Of a stretch of DNA of 16,143 nucleotides, positions 7,139 to 13,658 are shown in pieces. The stretch lies in contig JAJXUF010000073.1 in NCBI GenBank assembly GCA_021783175.1, forward strand, positions 1 through 16,143. Reading direction: 5' to 3'. Within the stretch, counting starts at the first letter, position 1. Each line of letters starts with the position of its first letter. Made by a program: the position numbers and the translations under genes. This DNA comes from Pseudomonadota bacterium (GTDB lineage: Bacteria > Pseudomonadota > Gammaproteobacteria > Acidiferrobacterales > UBA6901). Below the pieces are notes generated by a model, which saw only the letters and a list, made by a program, of their open reading frames with translations, did not search any database and was not told the origin of the DNA.

Positions 7139-7510
7139 ATGGAAGACGGACTCAAGAAATTAAGCGAAACCTGGCGAGACGAGCTGGCCCGCCAAAGCCT
7201 GGCTGGCCGGGTGCTGGCCGAGTTCATACACATCAAACGCTTCCGGCTCGAGAAGTGCCCGTGGCGCCGGATCGCCGAAGCAATGGGTGTCAACCCGGAA
7301 TCACTGCGACGGGCATTCCGGACGATCAACCACAAGGTCGAGGCCGGACAACTCATCCCGCCGGTCCCCGAACCGCGAAGCAAGGCGGTAACCACAGCGC
7401 CCCGGCCGTCGGCGCCTGGCGCACCGCCGCCTCCAAGCGCCGGCGGCAGCAAGCCCGCGGGGTCAGCCGATCTGGACAAACTCAAGGAAGCAGGAATCAC
7501 CTTCGAATGA
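7139..7510 (+). CDS. TraK/StbA-like oriT- or repeat-binding protein
   Basis: This 123-residue protein has an N-terminal helical DNA-binding half; WRRIAEAMGVNPESLRRAFR (residues 41-60) reads as a helix-turn-helix. A Pro/Ala/Ser-rich linker (about residues 75-105) and a short C-terminal tail ending AGITFE follow. RP4 TraK has the same plan: HTH, P/A-rich linker and a short GFTF-type tail. Identification rests on this architecture and on the next two genes, which match TraL and TraM in order. AAGGAGG lies 5-6 bases before the ATG, and a GGCGGCG/CGCCGCC stem (7102-7120) precedes it. Its likely target is the repeat array just upstream, which would also give autoregulation. Confidence 0.65.
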   Translation: MEDGLKKLSETWRDELARQSLAGRVLAEFIHIKRFRLEKCPWRRIAEAMGVNPESLRRAFRTINHKVEAGQLIPPVPEPRSKAVTTAPRPSAPGAPPPPSAGGSKPAGSADLDKLKEAGITFE

Positions 7511-7586
7511 ACCCTGCGCGGAATTTCCGCACGGACCTCTGTATGAGGGCCGCAATCCCGCGGCACCTATATAAGGAGACCAGACC

Positions 7587-8315
7587 ATGGGAAAGATTGT
7601 CATCAGTGGGGGAGACAAAGGCGGTGTCGGCAAGTCGATGGCCTCGGCCCTGGCTGCGGATATCTTGATCGCCGCCGGTCAAACGCTGCTCATCATCGAA
7701 GGCGATGCAGCGATTCCGGACATCGCCCTGCGCTTCAGCACCTGCGCGCAGGTGGAAACGACCGGGGTCAACCTCAACCGCGCCGGCGACCAGGAAGCGG
7801 CCGTCACCCGCTTAGGGAACGCCCTGGAGAAAGCCGCAGACAAAAGACAAGACGTCCTCATCAACCTGCCGGCCGGCAGCGCGGACACGCTCGATGACCT
7901 GGCCCCAGTCATTCGCGAGATCGCCGACGCCAGTGGTTTCACCCTGCGCGTCCTGTATTCGCTCGGTCCCCATCGCTCGTCCACCGACAGCCTCATCAAG
8001 TCGTTTACCCAGGGTCTGCTCGGCAGCGTCGATCCCGCCCACCGGACCCTCGTCTTCCCCGCATTCTTAGGCTCGCCCGAGTCCTTCGACTGGCTCAAGC
8101 ACCCCAGCCGGCCGGCGTTCATCGCCACCGGTGGTAGAGAGACGGTCGTCCCGGCCCTGCGCCCGGATACGATCCGCGACCGGGTTCTCGCCTCACCGGG
8201 CACCTTCACCGCCCTGGGCGAAAACAAGGAAGCGCTGACATTGACCGAGCGTGCGCTCTTCAAACGCTGGCTCGCGCACAGTCACACAGCCATAGCTGCA
8301 GCGCTGGGCGACTAA
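7587..8315 (+). CDS. TraL/StbB-like ParA-family ATPase
   Basis: This 242-residue protein has a deviant Walker A motif, KGGVGKS at residues 11-17, followed by a Walker A' region (LIIEGDAAIPD), as in ParA/MinD ATPases. RP4 TraL (241 residues) and R388 StbB have the same size, fold and place in the operon. Those proteins help plasmid positioning or conjugation by an ATPase switch; for this protein that is inference. The canonical D in DxD after strand 2 appears as EGD. AAGGAG lies 9 bases upstream of the ATG. The gap from the traK-like gene is 76 bases, with the gene on the same strand. Pairs with traK-like and traM-like proteins. Confidence 0.75.
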   Translation: MGKIVISGGDKGGVGKSMASALAADILIAAGQTLLIIEGDAAIPDIALRFSTCAQVETTGVNLNRAGDQEAAVTRLGNALEKAADKRQDVLINLPAGSADTLDDLAPVIREIADASGFTLRVLYSLGPHRSSTDSLIKSFTQGLLGSVDPAHRTLVFPAFLGSPESFDWLKHPSRPAFIATGGRETVVPALRPDTIRDRVLASPGTFTALGENKEALTLTERALFKRWLAHSHTAIAAALGD

Positions 8316-8324
8316 ACCCACCCT

Positions 8325-8345
8325 CGCCGGGGCGAAGCCCCGGCG
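8325..8345. repeat. 9-bp stem between traL-like and traM-like genes
   Basis: CGCCGGGGC (8325-8333) and GCCCCGGCG (8337-8345) form a perfect stem with the loop GAA. It starts about 10 bases after the traL-like stop and ends about 10 bases before the traM-like ribosome site. No T-tract follows. It may stabilise the upstream mRNA or lower expression of the membrane protein relative to the ATPase. Confidence 0.5.
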
Positions 8346-8367
8346 CATTACCTTGAGGAAAATGACT

Positions 8368-9126
8368 ATGCCCGACAACCCTCAACCACCGACCTCAGCA
8401 CGCGACGCGGCACTCGCGGCCGTGCCGGCTGACCGGCGCGAAGCCGTGCTTTGGCGTGCTTCTGACCTCGGCATTGGCCGGGCCGACGATGTGATCTGGT
8501 CGATCGTGGCCGCGGTCGTCGATGCCCACGCAGCCGCGAGTGCTGCGGGCAATGCCGCAACGACAGTCGAAAAGGAAACCGCGGCGATTCCGGAGCTCAT
8601 CTACCGCGGAACAATAAAAGCCGGCGAGGACCTGCGGGGCCAGATCACGGCCGCGAGTGACACAGTCGGGAAAAAGTTCCTCGATGCCGCGCGCGCCCAG
8701 AGTATAACGCTGCAGGCCGGACTCACCGGCGCCATTACGGAGGCCGCGGAGCGCGGTGGTGCCGCCCTGGACAAGGCGATTGCCGACCTCGATTGCGCGG
8801 CGCTGTCACAGCGCGACGCGAACATTGAGGAATGGCGGGCGGCCGCCGCGGTCGCGATCCGGAACGAGGTGCGTGCCGGCCTGGCCGGCCGAATGGCGAA
8901 AAGCTGGGGCCTGGTCGCGGGCAGTCTGCTGTTCGCCGCCGTGCTCGGTGCCGCCGCGGCGCTGAGTGTGAGCAGCCGCCTCCAGGGTCGGGTCGGGGAT
9001 GGCCTGCCGGCGGGCTGGCATTTTGTGCGATCCGGCGCCTGGAACGAGATCTATATTGACGGGCCGGTGCGGACCGTTGCCGGCTGTAGTCCGGGCGATG
9101 TGTGCCTGGCCACACGCGCCCGGTAA
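8368..9126 (+). CDS. TraM/StbC-like membrane protein
   Basis: The N-terminal 95 residues follow the RP4 TraM pattern: LAAVPADRREAVLWRASDLG, ADDVIWSIVAAVVDAHAAA, then IPELIYRGTIKAGEDLRGQI. A long Ala-rich helical region continues to about residue 178. One membrane helix, GLVAGSLLFAAVLGAAAALS, occupies residues 181-200, followed by a short tail with two cysteines (C240, C246). RP4 TraM is about 146 residues, so this 252-residue form has a C-terminal extension with the membrane anchor. The ATG at 8368 is chosen because GAGGA lies 8 bases upstream; TTG 8353 and ATG 8362 are badly spaced. It probably anchors the TraK/TraL-like partners at the inner membrane, which is inference. Confidence 0.65.
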   Translation: MPDNPQPPTSARDAALAAVPADRREAVLWRASDLGIGRADDVIWSIVAAVVDAHAAASAAGNAATTVEKETAAIPELIYRGTIKAGEDLRGQITAASDTVGKKFLDAARAQSITLQAGLTGAITEAAERGGAALDKAIADLDCAALSQRDANIEEWRAAAAVAIRNEVRAGLAGRMAKSWGLVAGSLLFAAVLGAAAALSVSSRLQGRVGDGLPAGWHFVRSGAWNEIYIDGPVRTVAGCSPGDVCLATRAR

Positions 9127-9237
9127 GATTGCCGACCCGCGACAGCCTCGGCAACCTCGGCAACCTCACGCACGGGACGTTGCCGAACGGTACGGTGATC
9201 GACGGGCGAAATCGCCGTCTTAGCCTCACCCACCTGG
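9127..9237. other. Short spacer with a tandem repeat
   Basis: The spacer carries CTCGGCAACC repeated in tandem (two full copies and a partial third within about 9148-9171) just downstream of the traM-like stop codon. No gene is supported here; the sequence runs into an ISL3 transposase remnant. Confidence 0.4.
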
Positions 9238-9521
9238 GCGGGCAAGTTTCTCGATGGCTGGTGTCGAGATGTGCTGCGTTCGCGTATCGAGCCGATGAAG
9301 AAAATCGCCCGGATGTGCCGGCGTCTCCGCGAGCTCATTTTGAACTGGTTCCAGGCCAAAGGAAAAATATCAAACGGTGTCGTGGAAGGGATGAGCGACA
9401 AGTCCAAACTCACTATCAAAAAAATCCTATGGTTTCTGGTCACCAGGAGATCCTGGAAATGGCTTTATTACACGCCTTGGGTAAACTACCGGAAGCGAAA
9501 CTGACCCATGAATTCTACTGA
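9238..9521 (+). pseudogene. ISL3-family transposase C-terminal remnant, frameshifted
   Basis: One frame reads GKFLDGWCRDVLRSRIEPMK, RELILNWFQAKGKISNGVVE and GMSDKSKLTIKK, the end of an ISL3-family DDE transposase with the catalytic glutamate in VVEGM. At the A-run near 9418-9425 the frame is lost, and the next frame continues as EILEMALLHALGKLPEAKL and THEFY, the usual ISL3 C-terminus, to a stop at 9519-9521. The N-terminal three quarters are missing. It lies directly before the cassette array and may have removed its left boundary. Confidence 0.8.
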
Positions 9522-9617
9522 CGAGCCAAAAATTAAGACCAGTCTGCAATTCGGTCTCAACCGAGGATATACTGACAAAGACGTCCGTATATTCACTGGC
9601 AGGCTTCACGGAAACGT

Positions 9618-10247
9618 ATGGGACATGAAGTAATTCTGCACTGCCCGCACTGCGGAAACACCGCTCCGCAAAGGTTCGCGTTTGGGCACGAATACGAGGA
9701 CCGTGATATATACAATACAGATGGAACCCTAGCCGATCTTTCCCTCCCGTGCAGGTACGAAGTGCGAATCTGCTCGACTTGCAAGGAACTGATCCTTTAT
9801 CACGGCGACGTTATTTCAGAACTGGATGTTGTTTATCCTTCAAAGCACTCACTAGATGATTCTGTTCCTTTCGCTATTCGAGAGTGCTATGACGAGGCGT
9901 CCCTAATACGTCGAACATCACCATCCGCCTATGCGGTGCTGTTGCGTAGAGGCTTGGAGGCAATCTGCGACGACCGAGGCGCAAAGTCAGGCCCCTTACA
10001 TGCACGCCTTGGCGAGCTTACGTCGCGCGGAGAGATTCCAGCAGCGATCTCTGAAATGACAGCAATCCTGAGAAATATTGGCAATGCGGGCGCACATACT
10101 AACAAAGACACGGTCACAGTCCCAATGACTTGGGTAATGAGTGAGCTGTTCCGCGCGGTTGTAGAATACGTTTATGTTGCACCGAGTAGAGTGGAGTCCT
10201 TGAAGAAATCACTTAAGTCTTTCGAAAAAGCAAAGAGTGAAACCTAA
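9618..10247 (+). CDS. Zinc-ribbon DUF4145 (HEPN-like) protein, cassette 1
   Basis: This 209-residue protein has two CxxC knuckles, C9-x2-C12 and C52-x2-C55, forming an N-terminal zinc ribbon. A helical DUF4145 domain follows: SPSAYAVLLRRGLEAICDD and later ILRNIGNAGAH (residues 150-160), the family signature with R152 and H160. DUF4145 belongs to the wider HEPN-like all-helical group and occurs in defence-associated and restriction-linked proteins; its catalytic status is uncertain because the spacing differs from the classical RX4-6H RNase motif. The TAA stop lies inside the RYYYAAC box of the following attC site. The ribosome site before the ATG is weak. Confidence 0.85.
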   Translation: MGHEVILHCPHCGNTAPQRFAFGHEYEDRDIYNTDGTLADLSLPCRYEVRICSTCKELILYHGDVISELDVVYPSKHSLDDSVPFAIRECYDEASLIRRTSPSAYAVLLRRGLEAICDDRGAKSGPLHARLGELTSRGEIPAAISEMTAILRNIGNAGAHTNKDTVTVPMTWVMSELFRAVVEYVYVAPSRVESLKKSLKSFEKAKSET

Positions 10248-10328
10248 CAACGCCATTAACGTGAGCAGTGAAAAGCGGTGCGACGAAGGCGCACCGCTTT
10301 TCACTGCCGGTTATGGGGAACGTTTGTC
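10242..10328 (+). repeat. attC site of cassette 1
   Basis: ACCTAAC (10242-10248) matches RYYYAAC. The inner CCATTAAC (10253-10260) pairs with GTTATGG (10310-10316) leaving one unpaired T, the extrahelical base typical of folded attC sites. The centre is a perfect 17-bp stem (10266-10282 with 10290-10306) and a 7-base loop. The right box GTTTGTC (10322-10328) departs from GTTRRRY after GTT. The wording AACAACGCCAT...GGTTATGGGGAACGTT is typical of chromosomal integron attC sites. A terminator reading is less likely, as no T-tract follows. Confidence 0.7.
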
Positions 10329-10335
10329 GTCATAG

Positions 10336-10911
10336 GTGAGAACACAGATCGCAAGGTCAGGGCAGCAGCAAATCCCATCGTGCAAATTCGTCTGTGGTTT
10401 CTGCGGTTTCTCAGTAGCGTCCGTTGTGGGCTACAACTTTGACAGCCGTGAATTGGGATACGGGTTCATTCACATTTGCCATCACTGTGAAAAACCAAGT
10501 TTCTTCTATCTCGGAATGCAAGTTCCGGGTATTGCACCAGGCAATGAGGTAGCGCATCTGCCAAAATATATTGAGGCCCTTTACAAGGAAGCGCGCAATG
10601 CTGTCTCTGTGGGCGCCTATACCGCGTCGGTGCTTGCGTGCCGAAAACTGCTAATGAGCAATGCGATTACGCAAGGCGCGAAGGCTGGCGAAAGCTTCTT
10701 GAGCTACGTGGACCATCTGGCAAACGCAGAGTTTGTACCACCGAACGGGCTCGGTTGGGTCGACCACATTCGCAAGAAAGGGATTGAAGCAAACCATGAG
10801 ATCAAGCTAATGGCGCAAGCCGTTGCAGAGGAGCTGATCGCATTCACGGAAATGCTGCTGAAGTTCATCTATGAGTTCCCAAACCGTGTATCCGCACCGC
10901 CAAAGCGGTAA
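10336..10911 (+). CDS. Zinc-ribbon DUF4145 (HEPN-like) protein, cassette 2
   Basis: This 191-residue protein has the same plan as cassette 1. Cysteines C16/C20/C23 and C48-x2-C51 form an N-terminal zinc ribbon. A helical DUF4145 domain follows with YKEARNAVSVGAYTASVLAC, RKLL, and later HIRKKGIEANHE (R146, H154), the degenerate R...H signature. Sequence identity to cassette 1 is low by eye, so this is an old paralogue or an independent capture rather than a recent duplication. The GTG start at 10336 lies seven bases after the attC site and has no clear ribosome site; a start further downstream cannot be excluded. Confidence 0.75.
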   Translation: MRTQIARSGQQQIPSCKFVCGFCGFSVASVVGYNFDSRELGYGFIHICHHCEKPSFFYLGMQVPGIAPGNEVAHLPKYIEALYKEARNAVSVGAYTASVLACRKLLMSNAITQGAKAGESFLSYVDHLANAEFVPPNGLGWVDHIRKKGIEANHEIKLMAQAVAEELIAFTEMLLKFIYEFPNRVSAPPKR

Positions 10912-10914
10912 GGC

Positions 10915-11012
10915 GCCCAACAACCGCTTCCACTGGACGTCGGCGCTAACGCGCCGTCGCCAGTGATGGCTTCGAGCAGATCGAGCAGAATGACACGAGT
11001 CAAATGTTAAAC
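10915..11012 (+). repeat. attC-like site of cassette 2
   Basis: GCCCAAC (10915-10921) fits RYYYAAC and GTTAAAC (11006-11012) fits GTTRRRY. Between them, CACTGG-A-CG-T-CGGCGC pairs with GCGCCG-T-CG-CCAGTG around a TAAC loop (10931-10965), leaving A10937 unpaired as an extrahelical base. The right half contains about 40 extra bases between the stem and GTTAAAC, which makes it asymmetric. It starts three bases after the cassette 2 stop codon. Confidence 0.6.
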
Positions 11013-11021
11013 GCCTAAACC

Positions 11022-11818
11022 ATGCCCCATGGAACCGTCACGCTGTTGGATAACGCCTTGTTGTTTGTTAATGAGGCAATTTGCAATGCCCGGCGCGCCA
11101 AGCGTCAGCCGATGTACTGGTCCTTCGCGATCTTGCACCTTGTTCAGGGTCTGGAGTTGTTGATGAAACACGTCCTCCAGCTACAGCATCCTTATTTATC
11201 TTTGAGGATATAGACAACCCCAAGAACACTGCCAGCCTGACACTTTGCCTTAGCAGGCTGAAATCAATCGCGAAGATTGAGGTCGACGAAAAGGAAGAAC
11301 GTGCCATTAAGCGCGCGAGCACTCAGCGCAACAAGATCGTTCATTACGAACACGACTTGAATCCTGACTACTACCGTTCCGTTTTCGTCGGATTGTTCGA
11401 ATTCATTCACTACTTTCATGCTAAGCACCTGCAGGGAGAGCTACATGATCGGATTGACCCTAAGCTCTGGCGCATAGAAGCAGAGCTACTTTCTCAGTTT
11501 GATAACGAATGGGTGACATACCGTGGGAAACGCTTGCCGAGCAAACTGCCATTCGACATCGTCGTGGCACAGCGCTACTCAATGGTGCGCAAATCAACGG
11601 TTACTGGCTTCGACTACCTGCCTCGTGAACGGTACGATGGTAGCCTAGGTCCGGAATGTCCGGATTGCGGTGTCAATGCCGACGAGTTTCACACGGCCTT
11701 CTGCGACATTGAATGCTGTCCAAGCTGCGGGCACCAGCTCCTGATGTGTCTGGTGTCCACCGCGGATTACTGCAACGTTGAGTACTGGCTACCAGTCAAG
11801 GGAAAGGGTTTGGCGTGA
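11022..11818 (+). pseudogene. HEPN/zinc-ribbon protein with one frameshift, cassette 3
   Basis: The first frame from ATG 11022 gives a helical start, YWSFAILHLVQGLELLMKHV, and stops at 11213. The natural continuation lies in another frame from about 11190: FIFEDIDNPKNT, then RNKIVHYEHD with a perfect RX4H HEPN motif, and a C-terminal zinc ribbon CPDCG...CCPSCG. One missing base near 11190-11191 (CATCC then TTATTT) joins the frames into a product of about 265 residues. The FEDIDN motif is shared by a family of HEPN-domain hypothetical proteins. This is a frameshifted gene, a sequencing error or, less likely, programmed frameshifting. No ribosome site is seen before the ATG. Confidence 0.75.
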
Positions 11819-11825
11819 CAGATAT

Positions 11826-11843
11826 GCCTAATAACTGTTGGGC
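11826..11843 (+). repeat. Collapsed attC site between cassettes 3 and 4
   Basis: GCCTAAT (11826-11832) matches RYYYAAC except for its last base, and GTTGGGC (11837-11843) is a perfect GTTRRRY box. Only four bases separate them, so the whole folded centre of a normal attC is absent. The site starts 7 bases after the cassette 3 stop codon, and cassette 4 begins 23 bases after it. This looks like an internal deletion that kept only the two outer core boxes. Confidence 0.45.
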
Positions 11844-11866
11844 TTCATGAAGTTGAAGGAGTCGCT

Positions 11867-12319
11867 ATGCCGTTACGGGATGACGGTGACGTAGTTCGTG
11901 GCTTGGGCTTTGTCGCGCTATATGCGGCTTACTTGGAAGAGCAGATTGACAACCTTCTTTTCATGCTTCGGCCAGTCGAACCGTTTCCGGAAAATGAGCT
12001 GCGCTGGTCCATAAGTCGAAAGATCGCGAAGGCAAAACGGTTGGTAGCCACGCTGGTATTCGATTATCGAGATGGTTTGCTCGCCGACTTGAGCACGTCA
12101 AGTCAACTGCTCGAAAGGCGAAATGAAGTGATTCACGGTCGAATCTATGCCAGTTTTGATCGGCCAGATACCCTGAAGGCTGGCCGCCCCAATATACCTG
12201 ACCGGGTGGTTGAACCTGGTGAACTATACGAACTGGCCAATAATCTCGACGAGGCTCGTTTGGCTATTTGCAGGCCCATGATATTTCAAATTCCTCGGGC
12301 CATGCAGGCTAACCGATGA
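11867..12319 (+). CDS. Small HEPN-motif protein, cassette 4
   Basis: This 150-residue, largely helical protein contains a clear RX4H motif at R85-NEVI-H90 (LLERRNEVIHG), the signature of HEPN ribonucleases. GLGFVALYAAYLEEQIDNLL (residues 12-31) would form the first long helix. I do not recognise a more specific family. The ribosome site AAGGAG lies 6 bases before the ATG, the best in the array. The gene follows the collapsed attC, so it may be co-transcribed with cassette 3. Its stop codon overlaps the left core of the last attC-like site. Confidence 0.7.
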   Translation: MPLRDDGDVVRGLGFVALYAAYLEEQIDNLLFMLRPVEPFPENELRWSISRKIAKAKRLVATLVFDYRDGLLADLSTSSQLLERRNEVIHGRIYASFDRPDTLKAGRPNIPDRVVEPGELYELANNLDEARLAICRPMIFQIPRAMQANR

Positions 12320-12414
12320 GTTCAAATCCTTCGCTCATCCGATCCGCCTGCAAGGCGCAATCCCGGATAGGGGTCATCGGAAAGTGTGCATGAAGGCGTG
12401 ATGAACGGTTAGCC
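12307..12414 (+). repeat. Terminal attC-like site at the array end
   Basis: GGCTAACCG (12307-12315) and CGGTTAGCC (12406-12414) are perfect 9-bp inverted ends. Each core box deviates once from RYYYAAC or GTTRRRY, in a complementary way. The 90-base interior contains smaller stems, such as GCC-TGCA-AGGC and ATCCG/CGGAT, but no single long stem. The right box overlaps the stop codon of the minus-strand P-like gene (12409-12411), so the recombination point lies at that gene's end. Confidence 0.5.
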
Positions 12415-12900
12415 GGTAGCTCCCGTTTGTGTGAGCGCCGCCCGCATCCTGCGCAGGCATTCCTCGCGCTTTTCTGGCGCCATGGGGGGCCAGGGCAGGG
12501 CAACATAAGCGAGGTCAGCGCGCCCGGCGATGTTTTGGTGACAGAGTGGCACGCTCTTTGGCAAGCACATCGCGCGGAACTCAGGCAGGCTAGGGGGCCA
12601 TGCATCGCCGGACGCGATGCAGGCTCGAAGACCCGCCGCCAGCTGCGCGCCTGTGATTCCCCGCAACCCCCCTGCCCAGGTGTGCGCGACATCCGTCAGT
12701 GATCCATCTGGGTTCGCGGCACTTTCTCCGAAGGCCGCGGAAAACTTATGACCGTAGAGGTGGGTCAATCTTTCCCAGAGGTTCACGATCATTCGCGCAT
12801 TGAGACTGCTGGCGCTCACGGCGCTCGAACTCGCGTCGCGATGCGCTGGCTCTTTCCGCGAGACTCGGCCTTGGGTGAGGTGTTGACTGACGTGCCGCAT
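12409..12900 (-). CDS. Phage replication protein P-like (putative helicase loader)
   Basis: This 163-residue protein has a polar N-terminus of about 35 residues and then the conserved core NLWERLTHLYGHKFSAAFGE, DVAHTWAGGLRGITGAQLA and DAWPPSLPEFRAMC. This is the pattern of lambda P-like proteins in proteobacterial phages and islands, which load DnaB helicase at an origin prepared by an O protein. The ATG at 12900 has GGAGG 8 bases upstream, so it is preferred over an internal ATG at 12792. The gene overlaps the upstream O-like gene by 155 bases in another frame. Its last codon overlaps the terminal attC-like site of the cassette array. Confidence 0.75.
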   Translation of the reverse strand: MRHVSQHLTQGRVSRKEPAHRDASSSAVSASSLNARMIVNLWERLTHLYGHKFSAAFGESAANPDGSLTDVAHTWAGGLRGITGAQLAAGLRACIASGDAWPPSLPEFRAMCLPKSVPLCHQNIAGRADLAYVALPWPPMAPEKREECLRRMRAALTQTGATG

Positions 12901-13606
12901 GGTTCGTCCCTCCGTTGCGGGATTGTTGAGAAGCCGTCTGCTCGCGCGCGATCCACCACCGCCACTCCGCCTCCCACGATCGGCGAGGCCGGCGGGCCGT
13001 CCCATACGCTTTGAATCTGCCCGCAATGCGATCGAGATCACCCGCGAGGTCCGGGCGCGCTTCCTTCGCCCAGGCTTCCCAATCCCGGGGTAGGACCCAG
13101 TCTTTCGGCAGGGGACCTGGGACAGGTGCCTCCGGGCCGGCGGGTTTTGATCTCTTTCTTTCAACACAAGGGGTCTCGGCAGCGCGCGCTGGCGCGCGCT
13201 CTTTTTCTAATGGGTGTTCTGTAGGTGTTCTGTATTTAGCGTCGGGGAAACCGACATCCGGTGAACCGACATCCGGAAAACCGGAGTCCGGTTTCTGGAC
13301 TCCGGTCGGCTGGGGGGTGTCATAGACGAACGTCTGGGTCGACCAGCGACCGTGTCCATCCTGTTTTTTGGCGGTCCGGATATAGCCCGCTTCCCGCAGC
13401 TCCCGCAGTGCCGTCAAGATGGCGCTCCTTCCCTCCCGTCCCTCCCGGGCGAGGTCCGCGGCGGTCATCTGAAATCCGTCGGCATTGGAAAGGAGCCGCA
13501 CCAGCACCCCCCGGCCTCGATAGGACAGCCGGTCATCCCGTGCCACCTCATTGCGGATCTGGGTGTAATGGCACTCCGGGCGGGGCGCGCGAATGATCCC
13601 GGTCAT
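12746..13606 (-). CDS. Replication protein O-like initiator
   Basis: This 286-residue protein has an N-terminal winged-helix domain: YTQIRNEVARDDRLSYRGRG, AADLAREGREGRSAILTALR and ELREAGYIRT (about residues 10-85). A low-complexity middle contains pentapeptide repeats PDSGF-PDVGS-PDVGF-PDAKY, followed by RTPTEHPLEKE. The C-terminal part, WEAWAKEARPDLAGDLDRIA with SWEAEWRWWI, is the DUF-like tail of phage replisome organisers. The ATG at 13606 is used because GGAGG lies just upstream. The repeats are encoded by 15-bp iterons, as in lambda O, where the origin lies inside the gene. The P-like gene follows and overlaps it. Confidence 0.75.
   Translation of the reverse strand: MTGIIRAPRPECHYTQIRNEVARDDRLSYRGRGVLVRLLSNADGFQMTAADLAREGREGRSAILTALRELREAGYIRTAKKQDGHGRWSTQTFVYDTPQPTGVQKPDSGFPDVGSPDVGFPDAKYRTPTEHPLEKERAPARAAETPCVERKRSKPAGPEAPVPGPLPKDWVLPRDWEAWAKEARPDLAGDLDRIAGRFKAYGTARRPRRSWEAEWRWWIAREQTASQQSRNGGTNHAARQSTPHPRPSLAERASASRREFERRERQQSQCANDREPLGKIDPPLRS
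13181..13305. other. Putative replication origin inside the O-like gene
   Basis: Read on the minus strand, three to four 15-bp repeats of the form CCGGATGTCGGTTTC lie in 13244-13305. Next comes an A-rich stretch (13201-13243) containing a tandem 11-bp repeat (GGTGTTCTGTA on the plus strand, 13213-13234), then a perfect inverted repeat AGCGCGCGC-TG-GCGCGCGCT (13181-13200). Iterons beside an A-rich strand within the initiator gene is the lambda origin layout. A T-tract after the stem on the plus strand also allows a terminator reading, but no plus-strand gene is expected here. Confidence 0.55.
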
Positions 13607-13658
13607 GGTCCCTCCAACTCCAATCCCGCCGCTTCGCCCGCGGCCTGCGTGCGGGACG

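Larger units (their letters stand above)
9618..12414 (+). mobile_element. Integron-type cassette array without integrase (CALIN-like)
   Basis: Four genes on the same strand lie in tight units, each followed by an imperfect palindrome that starts with an RYYYAAC-like box and ends with a GTTRRRY-like box: 10242-10328, 10915-11012, 11826-11843 (collapsed) and 12307-12414. Stop codons fall in or next to these sites, as in gene cassettes. GC content drops relative to both flanks. No intI gene or attI site is visible in the window, and the left boundary is obscured by an ISL3 remnant. All four products carry HEPN-like features. Confidence 0.65.

Noticed and set aside
8325..8345. Rho-independent terminator after the traL-like gene
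   Set aside because: The stem is strong but no T-tract follows, and the traM-like ribosome site comes right after it, so read-through is expected.
10266..10306. Rho-independent terminator after cassette 1
   Set aside because: No T-tract follows, and the outer paired boxes with an extrahelical base fit attC better.
13181..13208. Plus-strand terminator (9-bp stem followed by CTTTTTCT)
   Set aside because: It lies inside a minus-strand coding region with no plus-strand gene upstream in range; the origin reading explains the neighbouring repeats as well.
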